A stretch of 58,339 nt of DNA from CAISIP01 sp031383745 (GTDB lineage: Bacteria; Pseudomonadota; Gammaproteobacteria; Burkholderiales; Burkholderiaceae_C), in contig JANMZX010000200.1 of the NCBI GenBank assembly GCA_031383745.1, positions 1-58,339 on the forward strand, given 5' to 3'. Of this stretch, positions 9,079 through 16,408 are shown piece by piece (the stretch's first letter is position 1; the number at the start of each line of letters is the position of its first letter). Both the position numbers and the translations under genes were made by a program. The notes beneath the pieces were generated by a model. That model saw nothing but the letters and a program-made list of their open reading frames with translations, had not been told where the DNA came from and ran no database searches.

Positions 9079-9749
9079 ACGGCGTCCACGACATGGGCGG
9101 CCTGCAGTGTTTCGGCCCGGTGCTCCCGGAGACCGATGAACCTCTCTTTCATGCCGCCTGGGAGAAGCGCGCCCTGGCGCTAACCCTGGCCATGGGCGCG
9201 ACGGGCCAGTGGAACATCGACCTCAGCCGCGCTGCGCGCGAGTCCCTGCCACCCGCCGACTACCTGGCCAGCAGCTATTACGAGATCTGGATCCGTGCGC
9301 TGGAGGTACTGATGCAGGAGCGCGGCCTGGTCGCGCCGGGCGAATGCGCCACCGGTGTAGCGGTCACACCTGGCACGGCCTTGCCCCGCATCCTGCGTGC
9401 CGACCAGGTGGCCGACACATTGGCCAGGGGGTCCCCCACGGAACGCCCGGCCAGCGGACCCGCACGGTTTCGCACCGGTGACCGCGTCATGGCGCGCAAC
9501 CTGCATCCCGAGGGCCACACCCGGTTGCCTCGCTATGTGCGCGGCCACGCCGGCACGGTGCAACGTGTGCACGGCGCGCATATCTTTGCCGACAGCCACG
9601 CCGGTCGCAGCCTGCCGCCGTTCGACGACACGGCGCACTGGCTCTACACCGTGGTCTTTGATGCCCGCGCGTTGTGGGGCCCACATGCTGATCCGTCCGC
9701 ACAGGTCAGTGTGGATGCCTGGGAGCCCTATCTGGAGAGCCTGGCGTGA
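9075..9749 (+). CDS. nthB: Nitrile hydratase beta subunit
   Basis: A 224-residue beta subunit. The N-terminus MNGVHDMGGLQCFGPV is the family signature, then ESLPPADYLASSYYEIWIRA (the alpha-contact helix region) and the C-terminal barrel with FRTGDRVMARN and LPRYVRGHAGTV, ending in VDAWEPYLES. It pairs with the alpha subunit to form the heterodimer that binds cobalt. The start overlaps the alpha stop (ATGA), and its own stop overlaps the accessory gene start (GTGA), so the three are translationally coupled. Confidence 0.96.
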   Translation: MNGVHDMGGLQCFGPVLPETDEPLFHAAWEKRALALTLAMGATGQWNIDLSRAARESLPPADYLASSYYEIWIRALEVLMQERGLVAPGECATGVAVTPGTALPRILRADQVADTLARGSPTERPASGPARFRTGDRVMARNLHPEGHTRLPRYVRGHAGTVQRVHGAHIFADSHAGRSLPPFDDTAHWLYTVVFDARALWGPHADPSAQVSVDAWEPYLESLA

Positions 9750-10159
9750 CGCACCGTCTGACCTTGCAGCAGGTCGCCGACGCCTGCGCGGCCCACGGTG
9801 GCCCCCGGTTGCCGCTGCCCGGGGGCGAAGCGCCTTCGGGTTCCTTCAGCGAGCCCTGGCAGGCGCATGCGTTTGCACTGACCTTGTTGCTGCACGAACG
9901 CGGGGTGTTCACCTGGCCCCAATGGGCATCGGCGCTGGCGGCCGAGATCCGGCGCGCGCAGGCCGACGGCGCGGCGGACGACGGCAATACCTATTACCAG
10001 CACTGGCTGCATGCCCTGGAGCATGTGGTCATCCAGGAAAAACTGGGCACGCCCGACCAGATCCACGCACTGGAACACGCATGGGAAGCGGCAGCGGCGC
10101 GCACGCCGCACGGCCAGCCGATCGTGTTATCCCCGTCCGACACCGACCATCTGTGGTGA
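9746..10159 (+). CDS. Nitrile hydratase accessory (activator) protein
   Basis: A 137-residue protein beginning with GTG that overlaps the beta subunit stop codon. It resembles the N-terminal domain of nitrile hydratase beta subunits (EPWQAHAFALTLLLHERGVFTWPQW and NTYYQHWLHALEHVVIQ), as do the cobalt activators known as p14K/NhlE-type proteins. These deliver cobalt by swapping with the beta subunit on the alpha chain. Its place as third gene after alpha and beta is the usual one for cobalt enzymes. The last 33 nt overlap the convergent end of the indolepyruvate oxidoreductase gene. Confidence 0.88.
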   Translation: MTHRLTLQQVADACAAHGGPRLPLPGGEAPSGSFSEPWQAHAFALTLLLHERGVFTWPQWASALAAEIRRAQADGAADDGNTYYQHWLHALEHVVIQEKLGTPDQIHALEHAWEAAAARTPHGQPIVLSPSDTDHLW

Positions 10160-13100
10160 GTCCTGCACTGGCGCTGCCGGTGCGCGCCAGCGGCCCATGC
10201 AGGCCTGCCACTGCACGCGCGCCGCCGCCAGGCTGCGCGCCTTCACGTGGCCGTAGCCCCGGATCGTCTCGGGAATGCGGGCAATCTCCACTGCCGCATC
10301 CAGGTTCGATACCGCCAGTGTCCTCAGCACCTCGTCGATGCTGGCCATGTACTCGCCCACCAGGGCGCGTTCTTCGCGGCGCTCTTGCGTCCGGCCAAAT
10401 ACATCCCACGGTGAACCGCGCAAGCCCTTGAGCCGGGCCACCAGGCGCAAAACCGTCAACATGCCGGGGCCGAACTTCTGCTTCTGCAACTCGCCCTTGG
10501 CATTGCGTTTGGCCAGCAGCGGCGGGGCCATGTGGTAGTGGACCTTGAAGTCGCCTTCGAACATCGTGTTGACGCGCTCGAGGAAGCTGCCGTCGGTGTG
10601 CAGGCGTGCCACCTCGTACTCGTCCTTGTAGGCCATCAGCTTGAACAGGTACCGCGCCACGGATTCCGCCAGCACCGTCTTGCCCAGCGCCGATTCGCGC
10701 GCACGGACCTTCTCGACAAAAACCTTGTAGCGCTGCGCGTACGCAGCGTTCTGGTAACCGGTGAGGAACTCGACCCGGCGCTGAACCAGGTCGTCGAGCG
10801 ACTCGCGCTTCTTGAACTGCAGGATCTGCGCCGGCGCCAGCAGTTTTTCGACCGCGGGCCAGTCGTGCGCCGCGCGCCGCCCCCACTCGAAGGCCGCCTT
10901 GTTGTTGTCCACTGCCACGGCGTTGAGCTCCATCGCGCGCAGCAGTGAGTCTCGGCCCAGGGGGATCCAACCATTTTGCCAGGCAAAACCGAGCATCATC
11001 GGGTTGGTGTAGATGCTGTCACCCATCAGTTTCGTGGCTGCAGCGTCGGCGTTGAACGCCGACACGCTGTCGGCCCCCACGGCAGTCGCGATCGCGGCCA
11101 CACAGGCTTCGGCCGGATTCTGCCAATTGGCGTTCTTCACGAATGCGGCGGTCGGCGTGCTGTTGGAATTGAGCGCCACATGGGTGCGCCCCTCGCGCAT
11201 GCGCAGCATGGTCTCCTTGCTGGCGGCCACGATCGGATCGCAGCCGATGACCAGGTCGGCCGCGGCCATGCTGACGCGCGTGGTCCGGATGTCGTCCTGG
11301 GCATCGGCGATCAGCACGTGGCTCCAGGTGGCGCCACCCTTTTGAGCCAGTCCGCCGGCATCCTGGGTCACGATGCCCTTGCCCTCCATATGGGCCGCCA
11401 TGCCCAGCAGTTGCCCGATCGTGATCACGCCGGTGCCACCCACGCCGGCGACCACCACGCCCCAGGCGCGGCCCGGTCGGGTGTCAAGGCTGGCCGGCAC
11501 CGGCTCCGGCAATGGGCCGAGTTCAAACGGCGACGGCGCCTTGTCGCGCGTCTTCTTGCGCAACTGACCCCCCTCCACCGTGACGAAGCTGGGACAGAAG
11601 CCCTTGAGGCAGGACATGTCCTTGTTGCAGGTGGACTGGTTGATCTGGCGCTTGCGGCCGAACGCCGTCTCCAGCGGCTCCACACTCAGGCAGTTCGACT
11701 GCACGCTGCAATCGCCGCAACCTTCGCAGACCAGTTCGTTGATCACCACGCGTTTGGCCGGGTCGACCAGGCTGCCGCGTTTGCGGCGGCGCCGCTTCTC
11801 GGTGGCGCAGGTCTGGTCGTAGATGATGACGGTGGTGCCCTTGATCTCGCGAAACTGCCGCTGGATCGCGTCGAGTTCATCGCGGTGCTGCACCGCCACG
11901 CCCTCGACCAGCCGGATGCCGGAATACTTGTCCGGCTCGTCAGTGACCACCACGATGCGAGCTGCGCCTTCGGCGCGCATCGACTGCGCGATCTGGGCCA
12001 CCGAATGCCCCTCGGGCCGCTCTCCCACCTGCTGGCCGCCGGTCATGGCGACCGCGTCGTTGTACAGGATCTTGTAGGTGATGTTGACACCTGCAGCGAT
12101 GCTCTGGCGCACCGCCAGCATGCCGCTGTGGAAATAGGTGCCATCGCCCAGATTGGCGAACATGTGCTGGTCGGTCGAAAACGGCTGCTGGCCAACCCAT
12201 GGCACACCTTCGCCCCCCATCTGCGTGAAGCCCACTGTGCTGCGGTCCATCCAGATGGCCATGAAGTGGCAGCCGATGCCAGCCATGGCCCGCGACCCTT
12301 CCGGGACCCTGGTGCTGGTGTTGTGCGGGCAGCCGGAACAGAACCAGGGCGCCCGCTCGGCGCCTTTGGCTGCGCCCAGGTCCAGCACCTGCATCGCGCG
12401 CTCCTTGGCCTCCAGGATGGCCAATTGCGCCTCGATGCGCGCCAGCATGTCGCCGTCCACCCCCAGGCGCTTCACGCGCTGGGCAATGGCTCGCGCGATG
12501 ATCGCCGGTGACAAGTCCGCATTGGCGCGCAGCAAGGTGTTGGCCGTGGGATTGGGCATCGACCACTCGCCGCCGGAAAAGTCGCCCTCGACTTCGTTGA
12601 ACTTGCCATAGATGTTGGGCCGCACGTCGGCACGCCAGTTGTACAGCTCCTCCTTGAGCTGGTACTCGATGACCTGGCGCTTTTCCTCGACCACCAGGAT
12701 TTCCTGCAGGCCGGTGGCGAACTCGCGCGTGAGTTGCGCCTCCAGCGGCCACACCACGGCGACCTTGTGCAGACGGATGCCGATACGGCGGCAGGCGGCA
12801 TCGTCAAGCCCCAGGTCGATCAGGGCCTGGCGGGTGTCGTTGTAGGCCTTGCCGCTGGCGATCAGGCCGAAGCGGTCGTTCGGGCCCTCGATCGCGTTGT
12901 AGTTCAGCCGGTTGGCGCGGATGTAGGCCAGGGCCGCGTACCACTTGAAATCGAACAGCCGCGCCTCCTGGTCCAGTGCATGGTCGGGCCAGCGGATGTG
13001 CACCCCGCCGGGGGGCAGGGGAAAGTCCGTGGGGATGCGGATCTGCACCCGGTGCGGGTCGATCACCGCGGTGGCGCTCGACTCCACGATCTCCTGGATC

Positions 13101-13738
13101 GTCTTCATGCCGGCCCACACGCCAGAGAAGCGGCTCATCGCGAAGGCGTGGATCCCCAGGTCGAGGATTTCCTGCACATCGGCCGGGAAGAACACCGGCA
13201 GACCACAGGCCTTGAAGATGTGGTCACTCTGGTGGGCGGCAGTGGAACTCTTGGCCACATGGTCGTCGCCGGCGACCGCGATCACCCCGCCCCTGGGCGT
13301 GGTGCCGGCCCTATTGGCATGCTTGAACACATCGGAACTGCGGTCCTCCCCCGGTCCCGTGCCATACCAGCTGCCGAACACGCCGTCGAAACGGTTGGTA
13401 CCGGGCGGCGCGAAACCCAGCTGCTGCGTGCCCCACAAGGCGGTGGCGGCCAGCTCCTCGTTCACACCGGGCTGGAAAACGATGTTCTGCGCCTTGAGAT
13501 AAGAGGATGCCTTGACCAGCGCTTGGTCGTATCCGCCCAGCGGCGAGCCGCGGTAGCCGCTGATGAACCCGGCCGTGTTCTTGCCAGCCAGTGCATCACG
13601 GGCGCGCTGCAACATCGGCAGTTTTACCAGCGCCTGGACGCCGCTCATGAAGGCGCGCCCCTGGTCGAGCGCATATTTGTCGTCCAGCGTGACGGTTTCA
13701 AGGGCCTTGCGGATGTGTTCCGGTAGCGGGGCGTTCAT
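10127..13738 (-). CDS. Fused indolepyruvate ferredoxin oxidoreductase
   Basis: A single 1203-residue chain joining the alpha (TPP-binding) and beta/gamma parts of indolepyruvate:ferredoxin oxidoreductase, which oxidatively decarboxylates aryl pyruvates to aryl-CoA. Visible parts: an N-terminal pyrimidine-binding region (GFISGYRGSPLGGYDQALVK), the TPP-binding core with CSGCPHNTSTRVPEG and GIGCHFMAIW, a ferredoxin-like cysteine cluster (CEGCGDCSVQSNC, then CNKDMSCLKGFC) and a C-terminal gamma domain with GVGGTGVITIGQLLGMAAH. Fused forms are common in betaproteobacteria. It is divergent from an Lrp/AsnC regulator that probably controls it. Aromatic amino-acid catabolism is the likely role. Confidence 0.93.
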   Translation of the reverse strand: MNAPLPEHIRKALETVTLDDKYALDQGRAFMSGVQALVKLPMLQRARDALAGKNTAGFISGYRGSPLGGYDQALVKASSYLKAQNIVFQPGVNEELAATALWGTQQLGFAPPGTNRFDGVFGSWYGTGPGEDRSSDVFKHANRAGTTPRGGVIAVAGDDHVAKSSTAAHQSDHIFKACGLPVFFPADVQEILDLGIHAFAMSRFSGVWAGMKTIQEIVESSATAVIDPHRVQIRIPTDFPLPPGGVHIRWPDHALDQEARLFDFKWYAALAYIRANRLNYNAIEGPNDRFGLIASGKAYNDTRQALIDLGLDDAACRRIGIRLHKVAVVWPLEAQLTREFATGLQEILVVEEKRQVIEYQLKEELYNWRADVRPNIYGKFNEVEGDFSGGEWSMPNPTANTLLRANADLSPAIIARAIAQRVKRLGVDGDMLARIEAQLAILEAKERAMQVLDLGAAKGAERAPWFCSGCPHNTSTRVPEGSRAMAGIGCHFMAIWMDRSTVGFTQMGGEGVPWVGQQPFSTDQHMFANLGDGTYFHSGMLAVRQSIAAGVNITYKILYNDAVAMTGGQQVGERPEGHSVAQIAQSMRAEGAARIVVVTDEPDKYSGIRLVEGVAVQHRDELDAIQRQFREIKGTTVIIYDQTCATEKRRRRKRGSLVDPAKRVVINELVCEGCGDCSVQSNCLSVEPLETAFGRKRQINQSTCNKDMSCLKGFCPSFVTVEGGQLRKKTRDKAPSPFELGPLPEPVPASLDTRPGRAWGVVVAGVGGTGVITIGQLLGMAAHMEGKGIVTQDAGGLAQKGGATWSHVLIADAQDDIRTTRVSMAAADLVIGCDPIVAASKETMLRMREGRTHVALNSNSTPTAAFVKNANWQNPAEACVAAIATAVGADSVSAFNADAAATKLMGDSIYTNPMMLGFAWQNGWIPLGRDSLLRAMELNAVAVDNNKAAFEWGRRAAHDWPAVEKLLAPAQILQFKKRESLDDLVQRRVEFLTGYQNAAYAQRYKVFVEKVRARESALGKTVLAESVARYLFKLMAYKDEYEVARLHTDGSFLERVNTMFEGDFKVHYHMAPPLLAKRNAKGELQKQKFGPGMLTVLRLVARLKGLRGSPWDVFGRTQERREERALVGEYMASIDEVLRTLAVSNLDAAVEIARIPETIRGYGHVKARSLAAARVQWQACMGRWRAPAAPVQDSPQMVGVGRG

Positions 13739-13915
13739 GTCGTGCGGTTCTCCATGCAGGGACTTGCCGCTCGGGCGGCTCGGGGACCAGACGCGGGCGC
13801 GGCGTCACGGGCAAAAAGGCAGCGCAAAGTGTATGCCGGTTGCCGAGATATGTCTTTTCTTTCCATGCGCTGATTTTGGGTCTTCAAGAAAGAATATTGC
13901 TTAAAATTACGCCAA
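13739..13915. promoter_or_regulatory. Divergent control region between the indolepyruvate oxidoreductase and lrp genes
   Basis: This 177-nt gap holds the promoters of two divergent genes. Its right end (about 13850-13910) is unusually A/T-rich for this window, with runs such as TTTTCTTT and AAAGAATATTGCTTAAAAT. Lrp-family proteins prefer such bent A/T-rich sites, so this is the expected place for autoregulation and control of the catabolic gene. TAAAAT at 13902-13907, eight bases before the lrp ATG, could be a -10 box; no firm -35 was found. Confidence 0.45.
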
Positions 13916-14404
13916 ATGGAAACACTCGACAAGTTTGACATCGCGATCCTGAATCATTTGCAGAGCGACGGGCGCCTGACCAATGCAGAACTTGCGCACC
14001 GTGTGGGCTTGAGCGCGGCGCCCTGCTGGCGGCGGGTGCGGGCACTGGAAGAGGGTGGCTACATCACGGGTTACCGCGCCGAGATCAACCGGCGCAAGAT
14101 AGGCTTGGGTGTGCTGGCCTTTGTGCGTCTGGACGCCGAGCGCAATACCGGCGACGGCACACGCGCACTGGAAGAGGCCATCCGCAAATTGCCGGAGGTG
14201 ATCTCCTGCCACTACATCAGCGGCACCGGCACGTTCGAATTGCAGGTGGTGGCGCAGGATCTGGACAGCTTTTCACGGATTGCGCTGGGAAGCCTGATCA
14301 ACCTTCCCAACGTGAAGGACCTGCACACCAGTTTCTCTCTCGGCGAAGTGAAGGCCAGCACAGCGCTCCCGCTGGCGCATCTGGGGCAGCGCGCCACCGC
14401 CTAG
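13916..14404 (+). CDS. Lrp/AsnC family transcriptional regulator
   Basis: A 162-residue regulator with an N-terminal winged helix-turn-helix (LDKFDIAILNHLQSDGRLTN, then HRVGLSAAPCWRRVRALE) and a C-terminal RAM ligand-binding domain (VLAFVRLDAE to VKDLHTSFSLGEVK). Length and layout are normal. The position divergent from indolepyruvate ferredoxin oxidoreductase suggests it senses an amino acid, perhaps an aromatic one, and controls that gene; the ligand is not deducible. Its end is 7 nt from the convergent mltA stop. Confidence 0.93.
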   Translation: METLDKFDIAILNHLQSDGRLTNAELAHRVGLSAAPCWRRVRALEEGGYITGYRAEINRRKIGLGVLAFVRLDAERNTGDGTRALEEAIRKLPEVISCHYISGTGTFELQVVAQDLDSFSRIALGSLINLPNVKDLHTSFSLGEVKASTALPLAHLGQRATA

Positions 14405-14411
14405 CCGACGG

Positions 14412-15587
14412 TCACTTGGGCCACAACACCCACAGCTGCAAAGCTTGCTTGAGGCGTCCGGCGACCTCCGCCGCCTGCGGGCCCCAACCCGCAAAATAGT
14501 CGGCCCGCACTGCGCCGGTGATGGCGCTGCCGGTATCTTGTGCCAGCACCAGCCGTTGCAGGTTGAGCACCGGCCCGCCGGACGCCAGCCACACTGGCGT
14601 GCCATAGGGAATGCTGTCGCGGTCGACCGCGATCGAGCGCCCGGGCGTGAGCGCCACACCCTGCGCGCCCTTGGGGCCGAACGCAGCGTCCATGTCCGAC
14701 AGCGGCTCTTCGCGAAAAAACACCATGCGCGGGTTGCTCCACAGCAGCTCACGGGTACGCTGCGGGTTCTGGGTGATCCAGCCCTTGATCGCCGGCCAGG
14801 AAGCCTCGCGCAGCTGGCCCTGGTCCAGCAGCCAGCGCCCGACGCTGCCATAGGGCTGGTCGTTGGTTGCGGCATAGGCCAGCCGCACCATCTGGCCGCT
14901 GCCTGCGGCATCGACGAAACGCAGGCGACCGGACCCCTGGATCTGCAGCACCAGCGCGTCGACCGGGTCCGCCAGCCAGGCAATTTCGAGCCCGCTGAGC
15001 GCCGCCATCGCCTCGGGCAGGGTGTCCATCTCCTTGCGCGTGAACCATGGCTTGCGCGTGGCGAGGCCCGGTGGGGGCCGGTACAGCGGCACCTGGTACT
15101 CTGCGCGGCGCGTACGCGACGCCTGCAGCACGGGTTCGTAGTAACCGGTCAACAGCCCGTCGGTGGCAGGGCCCAGCGCTTCCACGCGGTAGGGCTGCAG
15201 GCGTTGCAGCATCCAGCGGCGCTGCTCATCGCCGGACGCCAGGCTCAGCACCCGGATTTCCGGGCACAACGCAGCGAACGCCGCCGCCGGGCGCTCGCAG
15301 GACCGGGTCCAGGCGTTCCAGGCCTCGTGCAGCGTATCGGTCGAAAACCCCGGCAGTTCCGACCAGCGGGCCGCGACCCAGCGGCTCCTGGGCTGCAACA
15401 AGGTCGGCGGCAACGGGCCGTCATCGACCCATGGCGGGATCACGGCAGAGGGGTCGGCAGGCGCCGTGGCCGGCACGGTTGACGACGGGCCGGCTGCAGG
15501 TGGAGGACCGCTGGCGCAGCCCCACAGCATTCCTACAATGGCCAGCACGGCCCAGACACGGGCAACACGCCCCGGGAGTCGATTCAT
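14412..15587 (-). CDS. mltA: Membrane-bound lytic murein transglycosylase A (lipoprotein)
   Basis: MltA cleaves peptidoglycan glycan strands, leaving 1,6-anhydro ends, from the inner face of the outer membrane. The 391-residue product begins MNRLPGRVARVW with a signal segment and a lipobox ending in WGC near residue 25. Then come the MltA barrel (LLTGYYEPVLQASRTR) and the C-terminal 3D domain with DRDSIPYGTPVW and LAQDTGSAITGAVRADYFAG, which holds the catalytic Asp residues. I use the ATG at 15587; a longer frame upstream would run through the divergent small gene. The start codon overlaps that gene's ATG by two bases (CATG). Confidence 0.94.
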   Translation of the reverse strand: MNRLPGRVARVWAVLAIVGMLWGCASGPPPAAGPSSTVPATAPADPSAVIPPWVDDGPLPPTLLQPRSRWVAARWSELPGFSTDTLHEAWNAWTRSCERPAAAFAALCPEIRVLSLASGDEQRRWMLQRLQPYRVEALGPATDGLLTGYYEPVLQASRTRRAEYQVPLYRPPPGLATRKPWFTRKEMDTLPEAMAALSGLEIAWLADPVDALVLQIQGSGRLRFVDAAGSGQMVRLAYAATNDQPYGSVGRWLLDQGQLREASWPAIKGWITQNPQRTRELLWSNPRMVFFREEPLSDMDAAFGPKGAQGVALTPGRSIAVDRDSIPYGTPVWLASGGPVLNLQRLVLAQDTGSAITGAVRADYFAGWGPQAAEVAGRLKQALQLWVLWPK

Positions 15588-15771
15588 GGTTCTGATTTTG
15601 CTTGAAGCGCTGGGTGCGCTGATCCTGCTGCTCCTGATCGTGTGGTGGACGATGTTTTCCGGGCGCAAGCATGGAGAGCTGCCTACCGCCGACGAGGCAT
15701 TGGCGGAGCCGGAACCCCCAGTGACGCCACGTACCGGGGCACCGCCGAAACCAACCGAGGGAGAGCGCTGA
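15586..15771 (+). CDS. Small single-pass membrane protein, 61 residues
   Basis: A short gene encoding MVLILLEALGALILLLLIVW followed by a basic stretch (SGRKHGE) and a Pro/Glu-rich tail. This predicts one N-terminal TM helix with a short cytoplasmic tail. Function is unknown. It is supported by a clean hydrophobic-then-basic pattern and by filling the gap between mltA and the response regulator gene exactly: its stop is one base before the convergent regulator stop. Its ATG overlaps the mltA start codon on the other strand. I see no ribosome binding site because the upstream region is mltA coding sequence. Confidence 0.6.
   Translation: MVLILLEALGALILLLLIVWWTMFSGRKHGELPTADEALAEPEPPVTPRTGAPPKPTEGER
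15595..15600 (-). promoter_or_regulatory. Candidate -10 element directly before mltA
   Basis: On the minus strand CAAAAT lies seven bases before the mltA ATG, inside the coding sequence of the divergent small membrane protein. If used, it would give an almost leaderless mltA mRNA. Weak single-element evidence. Confidence 0.25.
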
Positions 15772-15772
15772 C

Positions 15773-16399
15773 TCAGCGTTGCTGGAGCAGGTTGGACAGC
15801 TCCACCGCCGACTTCACCTCCATCTTGTCGAACACCCGGGCGCGGTGGACCTCCACCGTGCGCACGCTGATGTCGAGCTGGTCCGCGATCAGCTTGTTCG
15901 GCAGCCCCTCCACGACCAGACGCATGACGGCACGTTCGCGCTCGGTGAGGTCGTCCAGTCGGCGCGCCACCGCCGCCTGCCTGTCGCGCTGCGCGATATG
16001 CTGCGCCGATTGCGCAATCGCCTGCTCGACACGGTCCACCAGGGCGTTGTCCGACACCGGCTTCTCGCAGAAGTCAAAGGCTCCGCGCTTGACCATGGCC
16101 ACGGCGGTCGGCAGGTCGGCGTGCCCGGTCAGGAAGATCACGGGCATCATCTGCACCAGGCCGCGTTCGGCCAGGCTGTCGAACAAGGCCAGCCCGCTCA
16201 TGCCGGGCATGCGCACGTCGAGCAGCAGGCAACCGGGTTGCAGCTGGGAATGGCCCGCCCGCAACATGGCATCGAAGGCCTCGGCGCTGTCAAACTCCCG
16301 GCTCGGCAGGTGGCGCGAGCGCAGCAGCCAGGCCAGCCCGGCCCGCACATCGGCGTCGTCGTCGACGATGAAGACGGTGGCGTCGGCTGCGGGTTGCAT
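15773..16399 (-). CDS. FixJ/NarL-type response regulator
   Basis: A 208-residue two-component regulator. The receiver domain (about 8-122) has the acidic pocket VDDD, the phospho-acceptor Asp at about 61 in LLLDVRMPG, the switch Thr in FLTGHAD and the Lys in CEKPVSD. The LuxR-type DNA-binding domain (about 142-205) has LTERERAVMRLVVEG and the recognition region SVRTVEVHRARVFDKM. It follows its histidine kinase gene by 9 nt, so the two form a cognate pair. The short Gln-rich linker (about 128-140) is typical of FixJ/TodT/DctR regulators. Target genes cannot be read from the sequence. Confidence 0.94.
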   Translation of the reverse strand: MQPAADATVFIVDDDADVRAGLAWLLRSRHLPSREFDSAEAFDAMLRAGHSQLQPGCLLLDVRMPGMSGLALFDSLAERGLVQMMPVIFLTGHADLPTAVAMVKRGAFDFCEKPVSDNALVDRVEQAIAQSAQHIAQRDRQAAVARRLDDLTERERAVMRLVVEGLPNKLIADQLDISVRTVEVHRARVFDKMEVKSAVELSNLLQQR

Positions 16400-16408
16400 G
16401 GCGCGATG

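Noticed and set aside
10976..12511. A 511-codon plus-strand frame inside the indolepyruvate oxidoreductase gene
   Set aside because: Antisense shadow; His/Gly/Ala-rich product without motifs.
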